A DNA stretch of 64,000 nt from Acidobacteriota bacterium (GCA_003170135.1 PMZR01000053.1:106770-170769), one strand, 5' to 3'; positions 39,211 through 52,718 are shown, counted from the stretch's first letter. A program made the numbers and translations. The notes: generated by a model not told the origin, from the letters alone.

Positions 39211-39750
39211 ATGGCGCTCACCAGAACTGCCGCCGCCTTCAAGTCCCGCGTTCCTGCCGTCGCTTTTGCCCTGGCGGCGAGCACCTGGCTGATCCTGATT
39301 CTCGTCTCCCCCTACCTGGTTTCGCACAACGCGGCGTCGAGCGGCCGTTTCCGGATGGCCGGTCTGGTCTATCTGGCCGGACACCTGGTGTGCCATCAGC
39401 GGCCGGATCGGTCGTTCCACGCCTGGGGTGTCCAGTTCCCCGTGTGCGGGCGCTGTCTCGGACTCTATGCCGGCGCGGCGGTGGGCAGCCTGTTCGCCGC
39501 CTGGCGCCCGCGACGCCACGCGAGGGGGAAAGACGAAGGCGCCGCATCGTTGCGCACCTGGCGGATGCGGCTGACGATGGCGGTTGTGCCGACCGTCGCG
39601 AGCCTGGGCCTCGAGATGACCCGGGTATGGGCCCAGTCGCCCGCCGTGCGCGGGGTGGCGGCCCTCCCGCTTGGGTTCGCCGTGGGGTGGTTTGTGGCGG
39701 CGCATGCGGACGAAGTCGTGCGCCGAGTGCGAACAGCATGGCGCGTCTGA
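39211..39750 (+). CDS. DUF2085-like membrane protein
   Basis: 179 aa from ATG 39211. Contains LAGHLVCHQRPDRSFHAWGV and PVCGRCLGLYAGAAVGS. The CHQRPxRS...H and PVCxRCxGxYxG motifs define DUF2085, with paired Cys/His that could bind metal. Three to four membrane helices. The function of the family is unknown. It begins a run of small membrane proteins. Confidence 0.75.
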   Translation: MALTRTAAAFKSRVPAVAFALAASTWLILILVSPYLVSHNAASSGRFRMAGLVYLAGHLVCHQRPDRSFHAWGVQFPVCGRCLGLYAGAAVGSLFAAWRPRRHARGKDEGAASLRTWRMRLTMAVVPTVASLGLEMTRVWAQSPAVRGVAALPLGFAVGWFVAAHADEVVRRVRTAWRV

Positions 39751-39764
39751 GGTAGACTGTGAAT

Positions 39765-40157
39765 ATGCGAGTGTCCGCCGCAGAGCGCGCGCGAACCGTT
39801 CATCCTCTCCTCGTCGTCGCGGCCGCCTGGGCGGTGCCCGGTCTCGGGCACCTGCTGCTCGGGCGGCGGAGCAAGGGGATCGTCCTGCTGGTCGCGCTGC
39901 CGGCGATGTTCGTGGTCGGCCTGATGCTCCAGGGCCGCCTGTTTCCGTTCGACTTCTCGGATCCGCTGGTTGCCCTGGCCGGCCTGGCCGACCTCGGCAT
40001 CGGGCTCATCTACTTTCTGGCCGGGCCGTTCGGCTACGGCGCCGGGAAAGTGACCCTGGTCACCTACGAGTATGGCAACGCGTTCCTCATCGTGGCCGGG
40101 CTGTTGAACCTGCTCGTGATCCTCGACGCCTACGACATGGCGCTCGGACGCAAGTGA
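39765..40157 (+). CDS. small polytopic membrane protein (GLGHLLLGR type)
   Basis: 130 aa from ATG 39765; GTG 39759 is also in frame. Begins with AAAWAVPGLGHLLLGRRSKG, a pattern seen in TM2-like and DUF6677-like proteins, followed by three more helices. Its stop overlaps the next start in the form TGATG. Unknown function. Confidence 0.6.
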   Translation: MRVSAAERARTVHPLLVVAAAWAVPGLGHLLLGRRSKGIVLLVALPAMFVVGLMLQGRLFPFDFSDPLVALAGLADLGIGLIYFLAGPFGYGAGKVTLVTYEYGNAFLIVAGLLNLLVILDAYDMALGRK

Positions 40158-40330
40158 TGGCCGATCACCTTCTGCTGCTCATCGTCTTCTCGTTTTTCGT
40201 GTCGCTGGTGTTTACCGTGCTCATGCGTGACGATCCGCGCGAGCAGCTGAAGTTCGGCCTGCTGCTCTTCGCCGGGTTCATCGTCGCGGCGGTCGCGCTC
40301 GGCTGGCTGATGTATCCCTTCCCGTTGTGA
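40157..40330 (+). CDS. 57-residue two-helix membrane protein
   Basis: ATG 40157 shares its A with the previous TGA. The product starts MADHLLLLIVFSFFVSLVFT, then a charged RDDPREQLK loop, a second helix LLLFAGFIVAAVALGWL and the end MYPFPL. A helical hairpin in the inner membrane. Its tight overlaps on both sides (TGATG, then GTGA with the VanZ gene) indicate coupled translation of a four-gene run. Confidence 0.65.
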   Translation: MADHLLLLIVFSFFVSLVFTVLMRDDPREQLKFGLLLFAGFIVAAVALGWLMYPFPL

Positions 40331-40788
40331 GTGCCAACCCGTCACGAGGCCCGCGGACCGGCGCGCCCGGTGCTCGCCCGCGCGCGTTCGATGCCGATTC
40401 GCGGTTGCGCGTGCTCTGGTACTGGACGCCGGTCGTCCTGTACATGGCCGTCATCTTCGTCGGCTCCTCGATCTCGAAGCTGCCGGACATTCCCGGAGGA
40501 TTCTCGGACAAGACGGCGCATGCGTGCGAGTACGCGGTGCTTGGCCTGCTCCTGCTGCGGGCGTTTGCGGGTCGCCGCTGGCTCTCGCCGCCGTTCGGCC
40601 TGGTCGTCCTCGCCGTGTCGCTGGCGGCCCTGTTCGGTGTCTCCGACGAGTTCCACCAGCTGTTCGTGCCCGGCCGGGATTTCGACGTGCACGACATGGT
40701 GGCCGATGCGTTGGGCGCGTCGATCGGCGCGGGGACGCCGTGGGCGTGGGGTATAATCAGGCGTTTTTTCCGCGTTCGCTCGCGTTGA
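40327..40788 (+). CDS. VanZ-family membrane protein
   Basis: 153 aa, GTG start inside the previous stop (GTGA). VanZ signatures are YMAVIFVGSSISKLPDIPGG, FSDKTAHACEYAVLGLLLLR and SDEFHQLFVPGRDFDVHDM, with four helices. VanZ homologues relate to teicoplanin tolerance in enterococci; here the role is unknown. A TATAAT lies within its last codons. Confidence 0.85.
   Translation: MSANPSRGPRTGAPGARPRAFDADSRLRVLWYWTPVVLYMAVIFVGSSISKLPDIPGGFSDKTAHACEYAVLGLLLLRAFAGRRWLSPPFGLVVLAVSLAALFGVSDEFHQLFVPGRDFDVHDMVADALGASIGAGTPWAWGIIRRFFRVRSR
40752..40757 (+). promoter_or_regulatory. candidate -10 box of the enoyl-CoA hydratase gene
   Basis: TATAAT inside the 3' end of the VanZ gene, 115 bp before the hydratase ATG. 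No good -35 is visible. Confidence 0.3.
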
Positions 40789-40871
40789 TTGTGCACGCGA
40801 GCCGCGGCGGACATGCCGCGGCTGCTGGAGATTCGAGCGCAGCGAAGGCGGGCCGAACAATCGAGGTGACC

Positions 40872-41654
40872 ATGCCGTTCGAACACTTGCGGCTGGAGCG
40901 GGAAGGGGCGGTCGCGACGATCACGATCGATCGCCAGCGCGTGCTCAACGCCCTGAGCACCGCCGTCATCGACGACCTGCGCCGCGCGTCGCTCGAAGCG
41001 AAGCACGACGAGGCCGTCCGCGTGATTATCATCACGGGCGCTGGTGACAAGGCCTTTGTCGCGGGGGCCGACATCAACGAGCTGGCGCGGCTGAGTCCCG
41101 CCGAGGCGAGAGAACACGCGCTCTTCGGCCAGCACGTCTTCGATGTGATCGCGCGGATGGGCAAGCCGGTCATCGCCGCGGTGAACGGCTACGCGCTCGG
41201 CGGCGGCTGCGAGCTGGCCATGGCGTGCACGTTCCGGATCGCCGCGGAGACCGCGGTGTTCGGGCAGCCGGAAATCGATCTGGGGTTGATCCCCGGATAC
41301 GGCGGGACGCAGCGGCTCGCGCGGTTGGTGGGCCGGGCGCGCGCGCTCGACCTCATCCTGACGGGCCGCAAGATCAAGGCGGCCGAGGCGCTGGCCATCG
41401 GCCTCGTCCAGCGTGTCGTGCCGGCGGCGTCGCTGCTCGAGGAGGCGCGCACCTTCGCGCACTCGCTCGCCCTCAAGCCGCCGCTCGCCGTCCGCTATGG
41501 GCTCGAGGCTGTCACCAGGGGCCTCGAGATGTCGTTCGCGGAGGGTGAGGCGCTCGAGGCGACGCTGTTCGGCCTCGTCGCGTCGAGCGAGGACATGCGC
41601 GAAGGCACGCGGGCATTTCTCGAGAAACGCCCGCCGGTCTTCAAAGGAAAGTAG
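40872..41654 (+). CDS. enoyl-CoA hydratase/isomerase family protein
   Basis: Crotonase-fold hydration of trans-2-enoyl-CoA. 260 aa from ATG 40872, preceded by GAGGTGACC. The oxyanion hole motif is KAFVAGADINEL, and both catalytic glutamates are in place: in NGYALGGGCELAMACTFRIA and in FGQPEIDLGLIPGYGGTQR. It could act with the acyl-CoA dehydrogenase at 30 kb, but it is not clustered with it. ribH follows by 6 bp. Confidence 0.92.
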   Translation: MPFEHLRLEREGAVATITIDRQRVLNALSTAVIDDLRRASLEAKHDEAVRVIIITGAGDKAFVAGADINELARLSPAEAREHALFGQHVFDVIARMGKPVIAAVNGYALGGGCELAMACTFRIAAETAVFGQPEIDLGLIPGYGGTQRLARLVGRARALDLILTGRKIKAAEALAIGLVQRVVPAASLLEEARTFAHSLALKPPLAVRYGLEAVTRGLEMSFAEGEALEATLFGLVASSEDMREGTRAFLEKRPPVFKGK

Positions 41655-41660
41655 CCGGCA

Positions 41661-42149
41661 GTGACCGAGAGCGACGCTTCCCGACCGGGCCGCGGCCTCC
41701 GAATTGCGGTGGTCGTCTCACGCTACAACGACTTCGTCACCGGGCGCCTGCGCGCGGGCGCGCTCGAGGCGTTGGCGGCCTGCGGGGTGGCGGCCGAGGA
41801 CGTGGCCGTCGTGGACGTGCCCGGGTCGTTCGAGATCCCGATGGCGGCGCGGCGCGCCGCCGCGACGGGGCGATTCGACGCGGTCGTCTGTCTCGGCTGC
41901 CTGATCCGCGGCGAAACCGCGCACTTCGAGTACATCGCATCCGCCGCGTCGCACGGCCTGATGACCGCGTCGGGCGACACGGGGGTGCCGATGACCTTCG
42001 GCATCCTGACGACCGAGTCGGCCGAGCAGGCACTGGCGCGTGCGGGCAGCGGGTCGAGCAACAAAGGCTGGGAGGCCGCGACGTCGGCGGTGGAGATGGC
42101 GCTCCTGTTCCGGCGCCTGGCGTCGGCCGGTGAAGGGTTGGAAGCGTGA
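41661..42149 (+). CDS. ribH: 6,7-dimethyl-8-ribityllumazine synthase
   Basis: Penultimate riboflavin step. 162 aa, GTG start. VVVSRYNDFVTGRLRAGA, VPGSFEIPMAARR (ligand site), and GCLIRGETAHFEYIASAASH with the catalytic His. Ends overlapping nusB (GTGA), the classical ribH-nusB coupling. Confidence 0.95.
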   Translation: MTESDASRPGRGLRIAVVVSRYNDFVTGRLRAGALEALAACGVAAEDVAVVDVPGSFEIPMAARRAAATGRFDAVVCLGCLIRGETAHFEYIASAASHGLMTASGDTGVPMTFGILTTESAEQALARAGSGSSNKGWEAATSAVEMALLFRRLASAGEGLEA

Positions 42150-42625
42150 GCGGCGGCGAGGCCTCGAAGGCGGCGGCGCCCAGGGAGCGCCGGCATCGCG
42201 CGCGGGAAGCCGCCCTGCAGATGCTGTATCAGTGGGAGGTCGGCCGGACGGACATCGCGGAGGTGCTTCGCACCTACTGGGCGATCGACCGCCCCGACGA
42301 GCCGGCGCTGCCCAAGTCGCTCGCGGCGTTCGCGACCGAGCTGGCATCGGGCACGGTAGCGCGGATTGACGAGATCGACCCGCTCATCCTCGCCAACGCC
42401 GAACACTGGCGCCCGTCGCGCATGGCGATCGTCGATCGGCTGATCCTGCGGATGGCGGTGTTCGAATTCCTGCACCTGCCCGATATTCCGCGGAAGGTCG
42501 TGATCAACGAGGCGCTGGAGCTGGCCCGGACGTTCAGCACGGACGAGGCCATCGGGTTCGTCAACGGGATCCTGGATGCGATCAAGCGCGGGCTGGAGAG
42601 CGACGGGGAGACAGAAAGGCCTTAG
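42146..42625 (+). CDS. nusB: transcription antitermination factor NusB
   Basis: Binds boxA RNA with NusE/S10 in rRNA antitermination. 159 aa. Starts with the RRHRAREAALQMLYQWEVG helix typical of NusB and contains RMAVFEFLHLPDIPRKVVIN and FVNGILDAI. Overlaps ribH by GTGA. The stop codon falls within a heptad repeat array that continues as a hairpin before lysS. Confidence 0.95.
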   Translation: MSGGEASKAAAPRERRHRAREAALQMLYQWEVGRTDIAEVLRTYWAIDRPDEPALPKSLAAFATELASGTVARIDEIDPLILANAEHWRPSRMAIVDRLILRMAVFEFLHLPDIPRKVVINEALELARTFSTDEAIGFVNGILDAIKRGLESDGETERP

Positions 42626-42680
42626 GCCTTTGGCTTTCGACCTTGGGCCAGCCAGAGCCCACGGCCGAAAGTCGAACGCC
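42617..42680 (+). repeat. 7-nt-period array plus hairpin between nusB and lysS
   Basis: Heptads AGGCCTT, AGGCCTT, TGGCTTT, CGACCTT, GGGCCAG run through the nusB stop. GGCTTTCGACCTTGGGCC (42632-42649) pairs with GGCCGAAAGTCGAACGCC (42663-42680) in 15 of 18 positions around a 13-nt loop. This forms a strong hairpin 17 bp before lysS. Confidence 0.85.
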
Positions 42681-42697
42681 GTTAGCGACGACCCGAT

Positions 42698-44221
<1,524 letters not shown>

Positions 44222-44243
44222 GCGACGGCTCCAGGCTCCGACC

Positions 44244-45470
44244 ATGCCCTTCGAACTGCAGATCGCCCTTCGCTACCTCCTCGCGAGGCGCAAGCAGGCC
44301 TTCATCTCCGTCATCTCCCTCATCTCCATCCTCGGGGTGATGGTCGGCGTCATGGCGCTGGTCATCGCGGTGGCGCTGATGACCGGGCTGCAGGGCGAGC
44401 TGCGCGATCGCCTGCTCGGGTCGACCGCGCACGTCTACGTAATGAAGGTCGGCGGCCTGGGCGACTACCAGGCGGACATGACGCGGCTGCGGCAGGTGCC
44501 GCACGTGGTCGGCGTGGCGCCGTCGCTGACCGGGCAGGCGCTGGCCACTGTGGGCGGCGACCGGTCCCGGTTCGTGTCCATCAAGGGCATCGATCCCGTG
44601 CTCGAGAAACAGGTGACCGACATCGGGCGGTCGGTGAAATCGGGACATCTCTCTGCGATCGCGGGCGAGAATGCGGACCAGCCGCCGGGTATCGTGCTCG
44701 GACGGGACCTGGCGAAGGATCTCGGCGTGTCGGCCGGCGACACGGTCAAGGTGTTGACCGCGCAGGGCACGTTGACGCCGTTCGGCATCCTGCCGCGCAC
44801 GCGCCAGATGAAGGTCGTCGGCACGTTCAGCCTCGGCCTCTACGAGTTCGACACGTCCTACGCGTTCGTGTCGCTGCCCGTCGCCGCCCGGCTGTTCGAC
44901 AAGGGCGGCCCGGACATGATCGAGCTGCGCCTGGACGACATCTACCGCGCGCCGGACGTGTCCGCCCAGCTGGCGCGCCAGCTGGGCGACCAGTACGTCG
45001 TCGAGGACTGGGCCTCCATGAACAAGTCGCTCTTCTCGGCGCTCTGGCTCGAGAAGATGGCGATCTCGATCACCATCGGTCTCATCGTCATGGTGGCGGC
45101 GCTGAACATCGTCGCGTCGCTCATCCTGCTCGTGATGGAGAAGAGCCGCGATATCGCGATCCTCAAGACGATGGGCGCGACGGCGAAGAGCGTGATGACG
45201 ATCTTCATGCTGCAGGGTCTCATCATCGGCGTCGTGGGGACGACGATCGGCGCCGGCGGCGGCTGGCTCGTCGCGCACGTGCTCGACACGTACCGGCTGC
45301 TTCACCTGCCGATGGACGTCTACCAGGTGTCGTACGTGCCGTTCACGATCCAGCGGCTCGATTTCACGCTGATTGTCGGCGCCGCGATCGCCATCTGTTT
45401 TCTGGCCACGCTCTACCCGGCGCGCCAGGCGGCGAAGCTGGATCCGGCCGAGGCCCTGCGGTACGGGTAG
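44244..45470 (+). CDS. lolC: lipoprotein-releasing ABC transporter permease (LolC/LolE)
   Basis: Inner-membrane permease that extracts outer-membrane lipoproteins for LolA. 408 aa: first helix (ISVISLISILGVMVGVMALV), a large periplasmic MacB-PCD domain to about residue 265, then three helices. The end IAICFLATLYPARQAAKLDP and AEALRYG is the FtsX/LolC signature. One permease gene only, so a homodimer like LolF-type systems is likely. Six bp before lolD. Confidence 0.93.
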   Translation: MPFELQIALRYLLARRKQAFISVISLISILGVMVGVMALVIAVALMTGLQGELRDRLLGSTAHVYVMKVGGLGDYQADMTRLRQVPHVVGVAPSLTGQALATVGGDRSRFVSIKGIDPVLEKQVTDIGRSVKSGHLSAIAGENADQPPGIVLGRDLAKDLGVSAGDTVKVLTAQGTLTPFGILPRTRQMKVVGTFSLGLYEFDTSYAFVSLPVAARLFDKGGPDMIELRLDDIYRAPDVSAQLARQLGDQYVVEDWASMNKSLFSALWLEKMAISITIGLIVMVAALNIVASLILLVMEKSRDIAILKTMGATAKSVMTIFMLQGLIIGVVGTTIGAGGGWLVAHVLDTYRLLHLPMDVYQVSYVPFTIQRLDFTLIVGAAIAICFLATLYPARQAAKLDPAEALRYG

Positions 45471-45476
45471 CCTTAC

Positions 45477-46154
<678 letters not shown>

Positions 46155-46244
46155 GCGCCGACGCGTCGCGCGGCGTGTGGCGCGTCACACGTCGCGAACG
46201 GTCGAGCCGGCTGAAACTTGTGCTGCGCAAGGGCGCGCGCGCGG

Positions 46245-46272
46245 TTGCCACGCGCGAAGTTTGCCGTATAAT
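46245..46272 (+). promoter_or_regulatory. clpC promoter, housekeeping type
   Basis: TTGCCA (46245-46250), 16-bp spacer, TATAAT (46267-46272), 51 bp before the clpC ATG at 46323. It lies in the 168-bp gap after lolD and is a good match to the vegetative consensus. No CtsR-type heptad operator is evident. Confidence 0.6.
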
Positions 46273-46322
46273 CAATCGAGCACGTTCTCCCCACACAACC
46301 TTCTTCCAGTTCAGGTAGTCGG

Positions 46323-48758
<2,436 letters not shown>

Positions 48759-48802
48759 GACGTCTAATACCTTGTAAACTAGCCGTTGAGGGCGGAGTGT
48801 GG

Positions 48803-48828
48803 GCGAGGACCCTTCGGTCCTCGCTTTG
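48803..48828 (+). terminator. intrinsic-type terminator after clpC, close before bamA
   Basis: GCGAGGACC (48803-48811), loop CTTC, GGTCCTCGC (48816-48824), then TTTG. The stem is perfect over nine pairs. It lies 45 bp after the clpC stop and ends 20 bp before the bamA ATG, so it may terminate clpC transcripts or attenuate read-through into bamA. Confidence 0.65.
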
Positions 48829-48847
48829 TCCTGTCAGTTACACCCAA

Positions 48848-51800
48848 ATGCGCAAGTTGCTGCTGTCGTCGGTATTCCTCGCGGCAGGCCTCGCGTGGCC
48901 TGCGCTTGCAAGCCCCGCCGATTTCCAGGCCGCACGGTTCCAGTGGCCCGCGCCTTCCGGCCTGCTGGCCGGAACGGGCAGCCAGATATTGGCGACACGC
49001 GCGTTGACCGATCCGGCCGGCGCGGGCGCAATCGGGCGGCCACGGCAAGCCCCACTGCCGCAGACGCCGCCGGGGCAACAGACGCCGCCGCCACCACCAC
49101 CGCAATCGCAGCAGGCGCCACCGTCGCCGCCGCCACCACCACCGCAATCGCAGCAGGCGCCACCACCGCCGCCACCACCGCCGCCGTCACCGCAGCAGGC
49201 GCCGGCCGCGACGTCTCAAGTGAACCAGGTGACCGTCTGCGGCCAGTCGATTCCGGCGCCCGCGGCCCTCCCGCCTGTCGGGTCGGCCCCGGTCGTCTAC
49301 CTGATCATTCCGTGCTTCCCCAAGCAGGAGAACAAGCCGGTCGTCGACGGCAACACGTACGCGTACTACATCCAGTTGCCCCGCAGCCATCCCTCGCAGA
49401 ATCAATGGGTGCCCTACGACGACAAGGCCGAGAAGACGATCATCGACGACTTCAAGCGGCTGTGGGGGACGAACTTCCTGGACGACCTGTCGATCGAGAC
49501 GCTCGATTACAAGTTCACCAACGGCGTGGACGGCAAGATCGTCGTCTACAACATGGAAGAGCGGGAGCGGGTGAAGATCGTCGATTACGAGGGCAACAAG
49601 CACGTCGAGACGAACAAGATCGACGACAAGTTGAAAGAAGAGAACGCGCAGATCCGTCTCGACTCGTTCATCGACCAGGCGCTCATCACGAAGGTCAAGG
49701 GCATCGTCGCGGACATGGAGGCGGAGAAGGGGTACGAGTACGCCACCATCACGCCGCAGATCAAGCCGATTGAAACCGGCGCGAAGACCGTGCACCTCAC
49801 CTTCCTCATCGACGAGGGGCCGAAGGTCCGCATCCGCGAGATCCAGTTCGTCGGCAACAAGGCGATGAGCAGCCGGGCGCTCAAGCGCCAGATGAAGAAC
49901 AATAAGCAGGAGTGGTTCCTGTCCTTCATCACCTCGCGCGGCACCTACCAGAAGGCGAAGTACGAAGAGGATGCCGACAAGGTCGTCTCCTACTACCGGG
50001 ACAACGGCTACATCGCGGCGCGCGTCGGCGAGCCGGATCTGAAGTACATCCAGGACTCGGACGACCGGGGCACGCGCTGGGTGCAGTTGCGCATCCCGAT
50101 CTCGGAGGGTGAGCGCTACCGGGTCTTGTCCGTGAGCTTCGAGGGGAATACCGTCGTCAAGACCGAAGCGCTCAATACGCTCTTCAAGCTGCGGCCCGGC
50201 GACTGGTACAGCGACAAGGTCGTGCACAAGGGCCTGGAGAAGGCGCAGGAAATCTACGGCAGCGTGGGCTACTTCGAGTTCACCGGCTATCCGGACCTCA
50301 AGCCCGAAGGGCAGCCGGCGGATCCTGCCGAGGCTCCCAAGACCGATGCGGCCGACGGCGTGCCGAAGGCCGACCCGGCAGCGGCTGACGGGCAGGCGGC
50401 GAAACCGGCGGGCGATGGCACGCCGGCCGACCCGGCGAAGCCCGGCAAGCAGGACCTGACGAAGAAGGTCGCGGAAGTGCGCAAGGGGCCGCCCCGTGTC
50501 GCCGTCATCATGCGAATGCAGGAGGGCAAGCAGTACTTCGTCCATCGCATCACGTTCGAGGGCAACACGACGACGCGCGACAACGTCGTCCGGCGCGAGA
50601 TGCGGCTGTTCGAGGGCGGCGTCTTCAACACCGAGGCGCTCAAGATGAGCGTCAAGCGGATCAACCAGCTCGGGTACTTCAAGAACCTCGAGGGCGGCAA
50701 GGACATGCAGGTCGAGAAGACGCCCAACGCCGACAACCAGGTGGACGTGACGCTGAAGGTGCAGGAGCAGAACCGCAACCAGATCACGTTCGGCGCCGGC
50801 GTGTCGCAGTTCGAGGGCTTCTTCGGGCAGATCGCGTTCCAGACCGCCAACTTCATGGGCCGGGGCGAGACCTTCAACGTGTCACTGCAGGCCGGCTCGC
50901 TGGCCCAGATGTACCAGGTCGGCTTCACCGAACCGTTCCTGTTCGACCGGAACATCACGGGGGGCATCAACCTCTACAAGCGCCGGCTCGAGTACCAGAA
51001 CCAGTTTACCGAGGCCTCCACGGGCGGCGACCTGACGTTCGGGTTCCCCGCGGGCAACTTCGCGCGCTACTTCCTGAACTACAGCTACGCGCACAGCAAG
51101 GTCGAGAACATCAACCCGGTCTTCCTGACGCCCGCGGTCCTGGCCGCGAACCCCTACCTGCAGGAAGAGCTGCTGGTCGCCCAGAACGGCACCCGTACGG
51201 TCAGCAAGGTCACGCCGAGCTACGTCTACAACACCATCGACAACCCGATCTTCCCCATGGCCGGGAAACGCTTCACCGCGTCGCTCGATCTGGCGGGCAT
51301 CGGCGGCGACACCAACTTCTACAAGCCGCTCGTCGAGGGCGTCTGGTATCACCCGATCGGCGGCAGCGCGATGCACCAGGCGCGCACCACGCTGGCGATG
51401 CGCGCCCAGGTCCAGTACCTGACGCCGTTCTCGGGCAACCCGACCCAGCTGCCGATTACCGAGAGGCTGGTCCTCGGCGGTGAGTACAGCGTCCGCGGGT
51501 TCGACCTCCGGTCGATCGGGCCGAAGGCCACGGGGTCGGACCTGGTGATCGGCGGCAACAAGAGCCTGCTGTTCAACCTCGAGTACCTGATCACGATTGC
51601 CGGCCCCGTGCGCCTGGTGCTGTTCGCCGACGCCGGGCAGGTGCAGGACTCGGGCCGCCCGTTCTCGTTCAAGGAACCGGTCCAGCAGGTGGTGTCGACG
51701 AACGTGCCGCTCCTGTTCGATCCGCTCGCGACGTCCGGGCTCACGGACCCGCTGAACACCGCGCCGACTTCCAAGACGGTCACCATCGGCTCTCAGGACG

Positions 51801-51967
51801 CGTTCAAGACGTCGGTGGGCACCGAGGTGCGGTTCTTCATGCCCGTCCTCAACGTGCCGTTCCGCCTGATCTTCTCGTGGAATCCGTCCCGGGGAGGCAT
51901 CCTGGACAACAGCTTCCAGCCGCAGAAGGCATTCACCTTCCGCTTCGCGGTGGGATCGACGTTCTAG
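48848..51967 (+). CDS. bamA: outer membrane protein assembly factor BamA (Omp85) with unusual insertions
   Basis: Core of the BAM machine that folds outer-membrane barrels. 1039 aa from ATG 48848 (typical BamA is about 800). Signal peptide MRKLLLSSVFLAAGLAWPAL. Residues about 75-120 are a Pro/Gln stretch of PPPPPQSQQAPP-like repeats from tandem DNA repeats. POTRA domains follow (VKIVDYEGNKHVETNKIDDK; IREIQFVGNKAMSSRALKRQ; VHRITFEGNTTTRDNVVRRE). A 60-residue Ala/Pro/Asp linker splits the late POTRA region. The surface-antigen barrel occupies the last 340 residues and ends RFAVGSTF with the C-terminal Phe. It heads the envelope cluster. Confidence 0.92.
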   Translation: MRKLLLSSVFLAAGLAWPALASPADFQAARFQWPAPSGLLAGTGSQILATRALTDPAGAGAIGRPRQAPLPQTPPGQQTPPPPPPQSQQAPPSPPPPPPQSQQAPPPPPPPPPSPQQAPAATSQVNQVTVCGQSIPAPAALPPVGSAPVVYLIIPCFPKQENKPVVDGNTYAYYIQLPRSHPSQNQWVPYDDKAEKTIIDDFKRLWGTNFLDDLSIETLDYKFTNGVDGKIVVYNMEERERVKIVDYEGNKHVETNKIDDKLKEENAQIRLDSFIDQALITKVKGIVADMEAEKGYEYATITPQIKPIETGAKTVHLTFLIDEGPKVRIREIQFVGNKAMSSRALKRQMKNNKQEWFLSFITSRGTYQKAKYEEDADKVVSYYRDNGYIAARVGEPDLKYIQDSDDRGTRWVQLRIPISEGERYRVLSVSFEGNTVVKTEALNTLFKLRPGDWYSDKVVHKGLEKAQEIYGSVGYFEFTGYPDLKPEGQPADPAEAPKTDAADGVPKADPAAADGQAAKPAGDGTPADPAKPGKQDLTKKVAEVRKGPPRVAVIMRMQEGKQYFVHRITFEGNTTTRDNVVRREMRLFEGGVFNTEALKMSVKRINQLGYFKNLEGGKDMQVEKTPNADNQVDVTLKVQEQNRNQITFGAGVSQFEGFFGQIAFQTANFMGRGETFNVSLQAGSLAQMYQVGFTEPFLFDRNITGGINLYKRRLEYQNQFTEASTGGDLTFGFPAGNFARYFLNYSYAHSKVENINPVFLTPAVLAANPYLQEELLVAQNGTRTVSKVTPSYVYNTIDNPIFPMAGKRFTASLDLAGIGGDTNFYKPLVEGVWYHPIGGSAMHQARTTLAMRAQVQYLTPFSGNPTQLPITERLVLGGEYSVRGFDLRSIGPKATGSDLVIGGNKSLLFNLEYLITIAGPVRLVLFADAGQVQDSGRPFSFKEPVQQVVSTNVPLLFDPLATSGLTDPLNTAPTSKTVTIGSQDAFKTSVGTEVRFFMPVLNVPFRLIFSWNPSRGGILDNSFQPQKAFTFRFAVGSTF

Positions 51968-51974
51968 ACGCGCC

Positions 51975-52391
51975 TTACGGATGCACGACGGTGACGACGA
52001 AAGACTCATCGCCGGTCAGGTTGCCAACGTCGTACACGCGCGCGCACAGGGTGCCCGTCGTCGTGGCCGACCCGGTCACCACCGTGCCTTGAGGCGCGTT
52101 GTCGTTTGCCAGGATGATCTGGCAGACCGTGCCGTTCCATGTGCCGAGGGCGAGGCCGATCGCCACGGTGGAATCCGGGCTGACGGTGGTCAGGGTGGCG
52201 GTCATCGTGCCAGCCGCCGCAACGGTGAACGGGAACGTTTTCGCGCCGTTGGGATTGAGCGTGTCCGTGAACGTTTCGGTGGTCGTCGCCGTTGACGGGG
52301 TGGTGGTCGTGGTCGTGGGGCCGTTGTTGCACGCCGAGAGGCCCAGGGCCACGGCGACAACGAACAGCAACGAGCGAGTCGATCGGGGCAT
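51975..52391 (-). CDS. putative lipoprotein with a small beta-sandwich domain
   Basis: 138 aa from ATG 52391 preceded by GAGGAGAAGAC. Signal peptide with lipobox LSAC (SLLFVVAVALGLSAC). A Thr-rich linker (PTTTTTTPSTATTTE) precedes a domain of alternating strands: FTDTLNPNGAKTFPFTV, GTMTATLTTVSPDS, GTLCARVYDVGNLTG. This resembles bacterial pre-peptidase C-terminal domains. Two Cys outside the lipobox may form a disulfide. Convergent with bamA. Confidence 0.7.
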   Translation of the reverse strand: MPRSTRSLLFVVAVALGLSACNNGPTTTTTTPSTATTTETFTDTLNPNGAKTFPFTVAAAGTMTATLTTVSPDSTVAIGLALGTWNGTVCQIILANDNAPQGTVVTGSATTTGTLCARVYDVGNLTGDESFVVTVVHP

Positions 52392-52718
52392 GTCTTCTCC
52401 TCGGAGGCGCGTATCGACGAGCAAATTCGGTACCGGCGGCCTCCGTCGATCAGAGTGACTGAAACTTGTAGTATATCGGGACTATCTGGTGCCCGTGCTG
52501 ATTTTGTGTCGCCGGGGTCGGGGCGCGTCTGACCCTCCGGGAGGACGGGGGCTGGACGTGACCGGCGACAGTGGTAGTAAGATATTCGGTCCGCGGGTTG
52601 TCAATCCTCGTCTTGATCGCTTCGGTGGATCGCCTGTCCCGGCGGTCGTGCCCCGCGCTCCCGGCGCCGGGGACCCGCGGGTTGGTTGGCGATGATTTCG
52701 ACGAAAGGGATCGTACCG
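52392..52718. other. divergent intergenic region between the lipoprotein gene and the first ompH
   Basis: 327 bp. On the minus strand TATACT (52475-52470) is a candidate -10 for the lipoprotein. On the plus strand TAAGATATT near 52580 is a weak candidate for ompH. The centre is GC-rich with small dyads such as CCTCCGGGAGG. No ORF with coding character or recognised RNA is visible. Confidence 0.4.
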
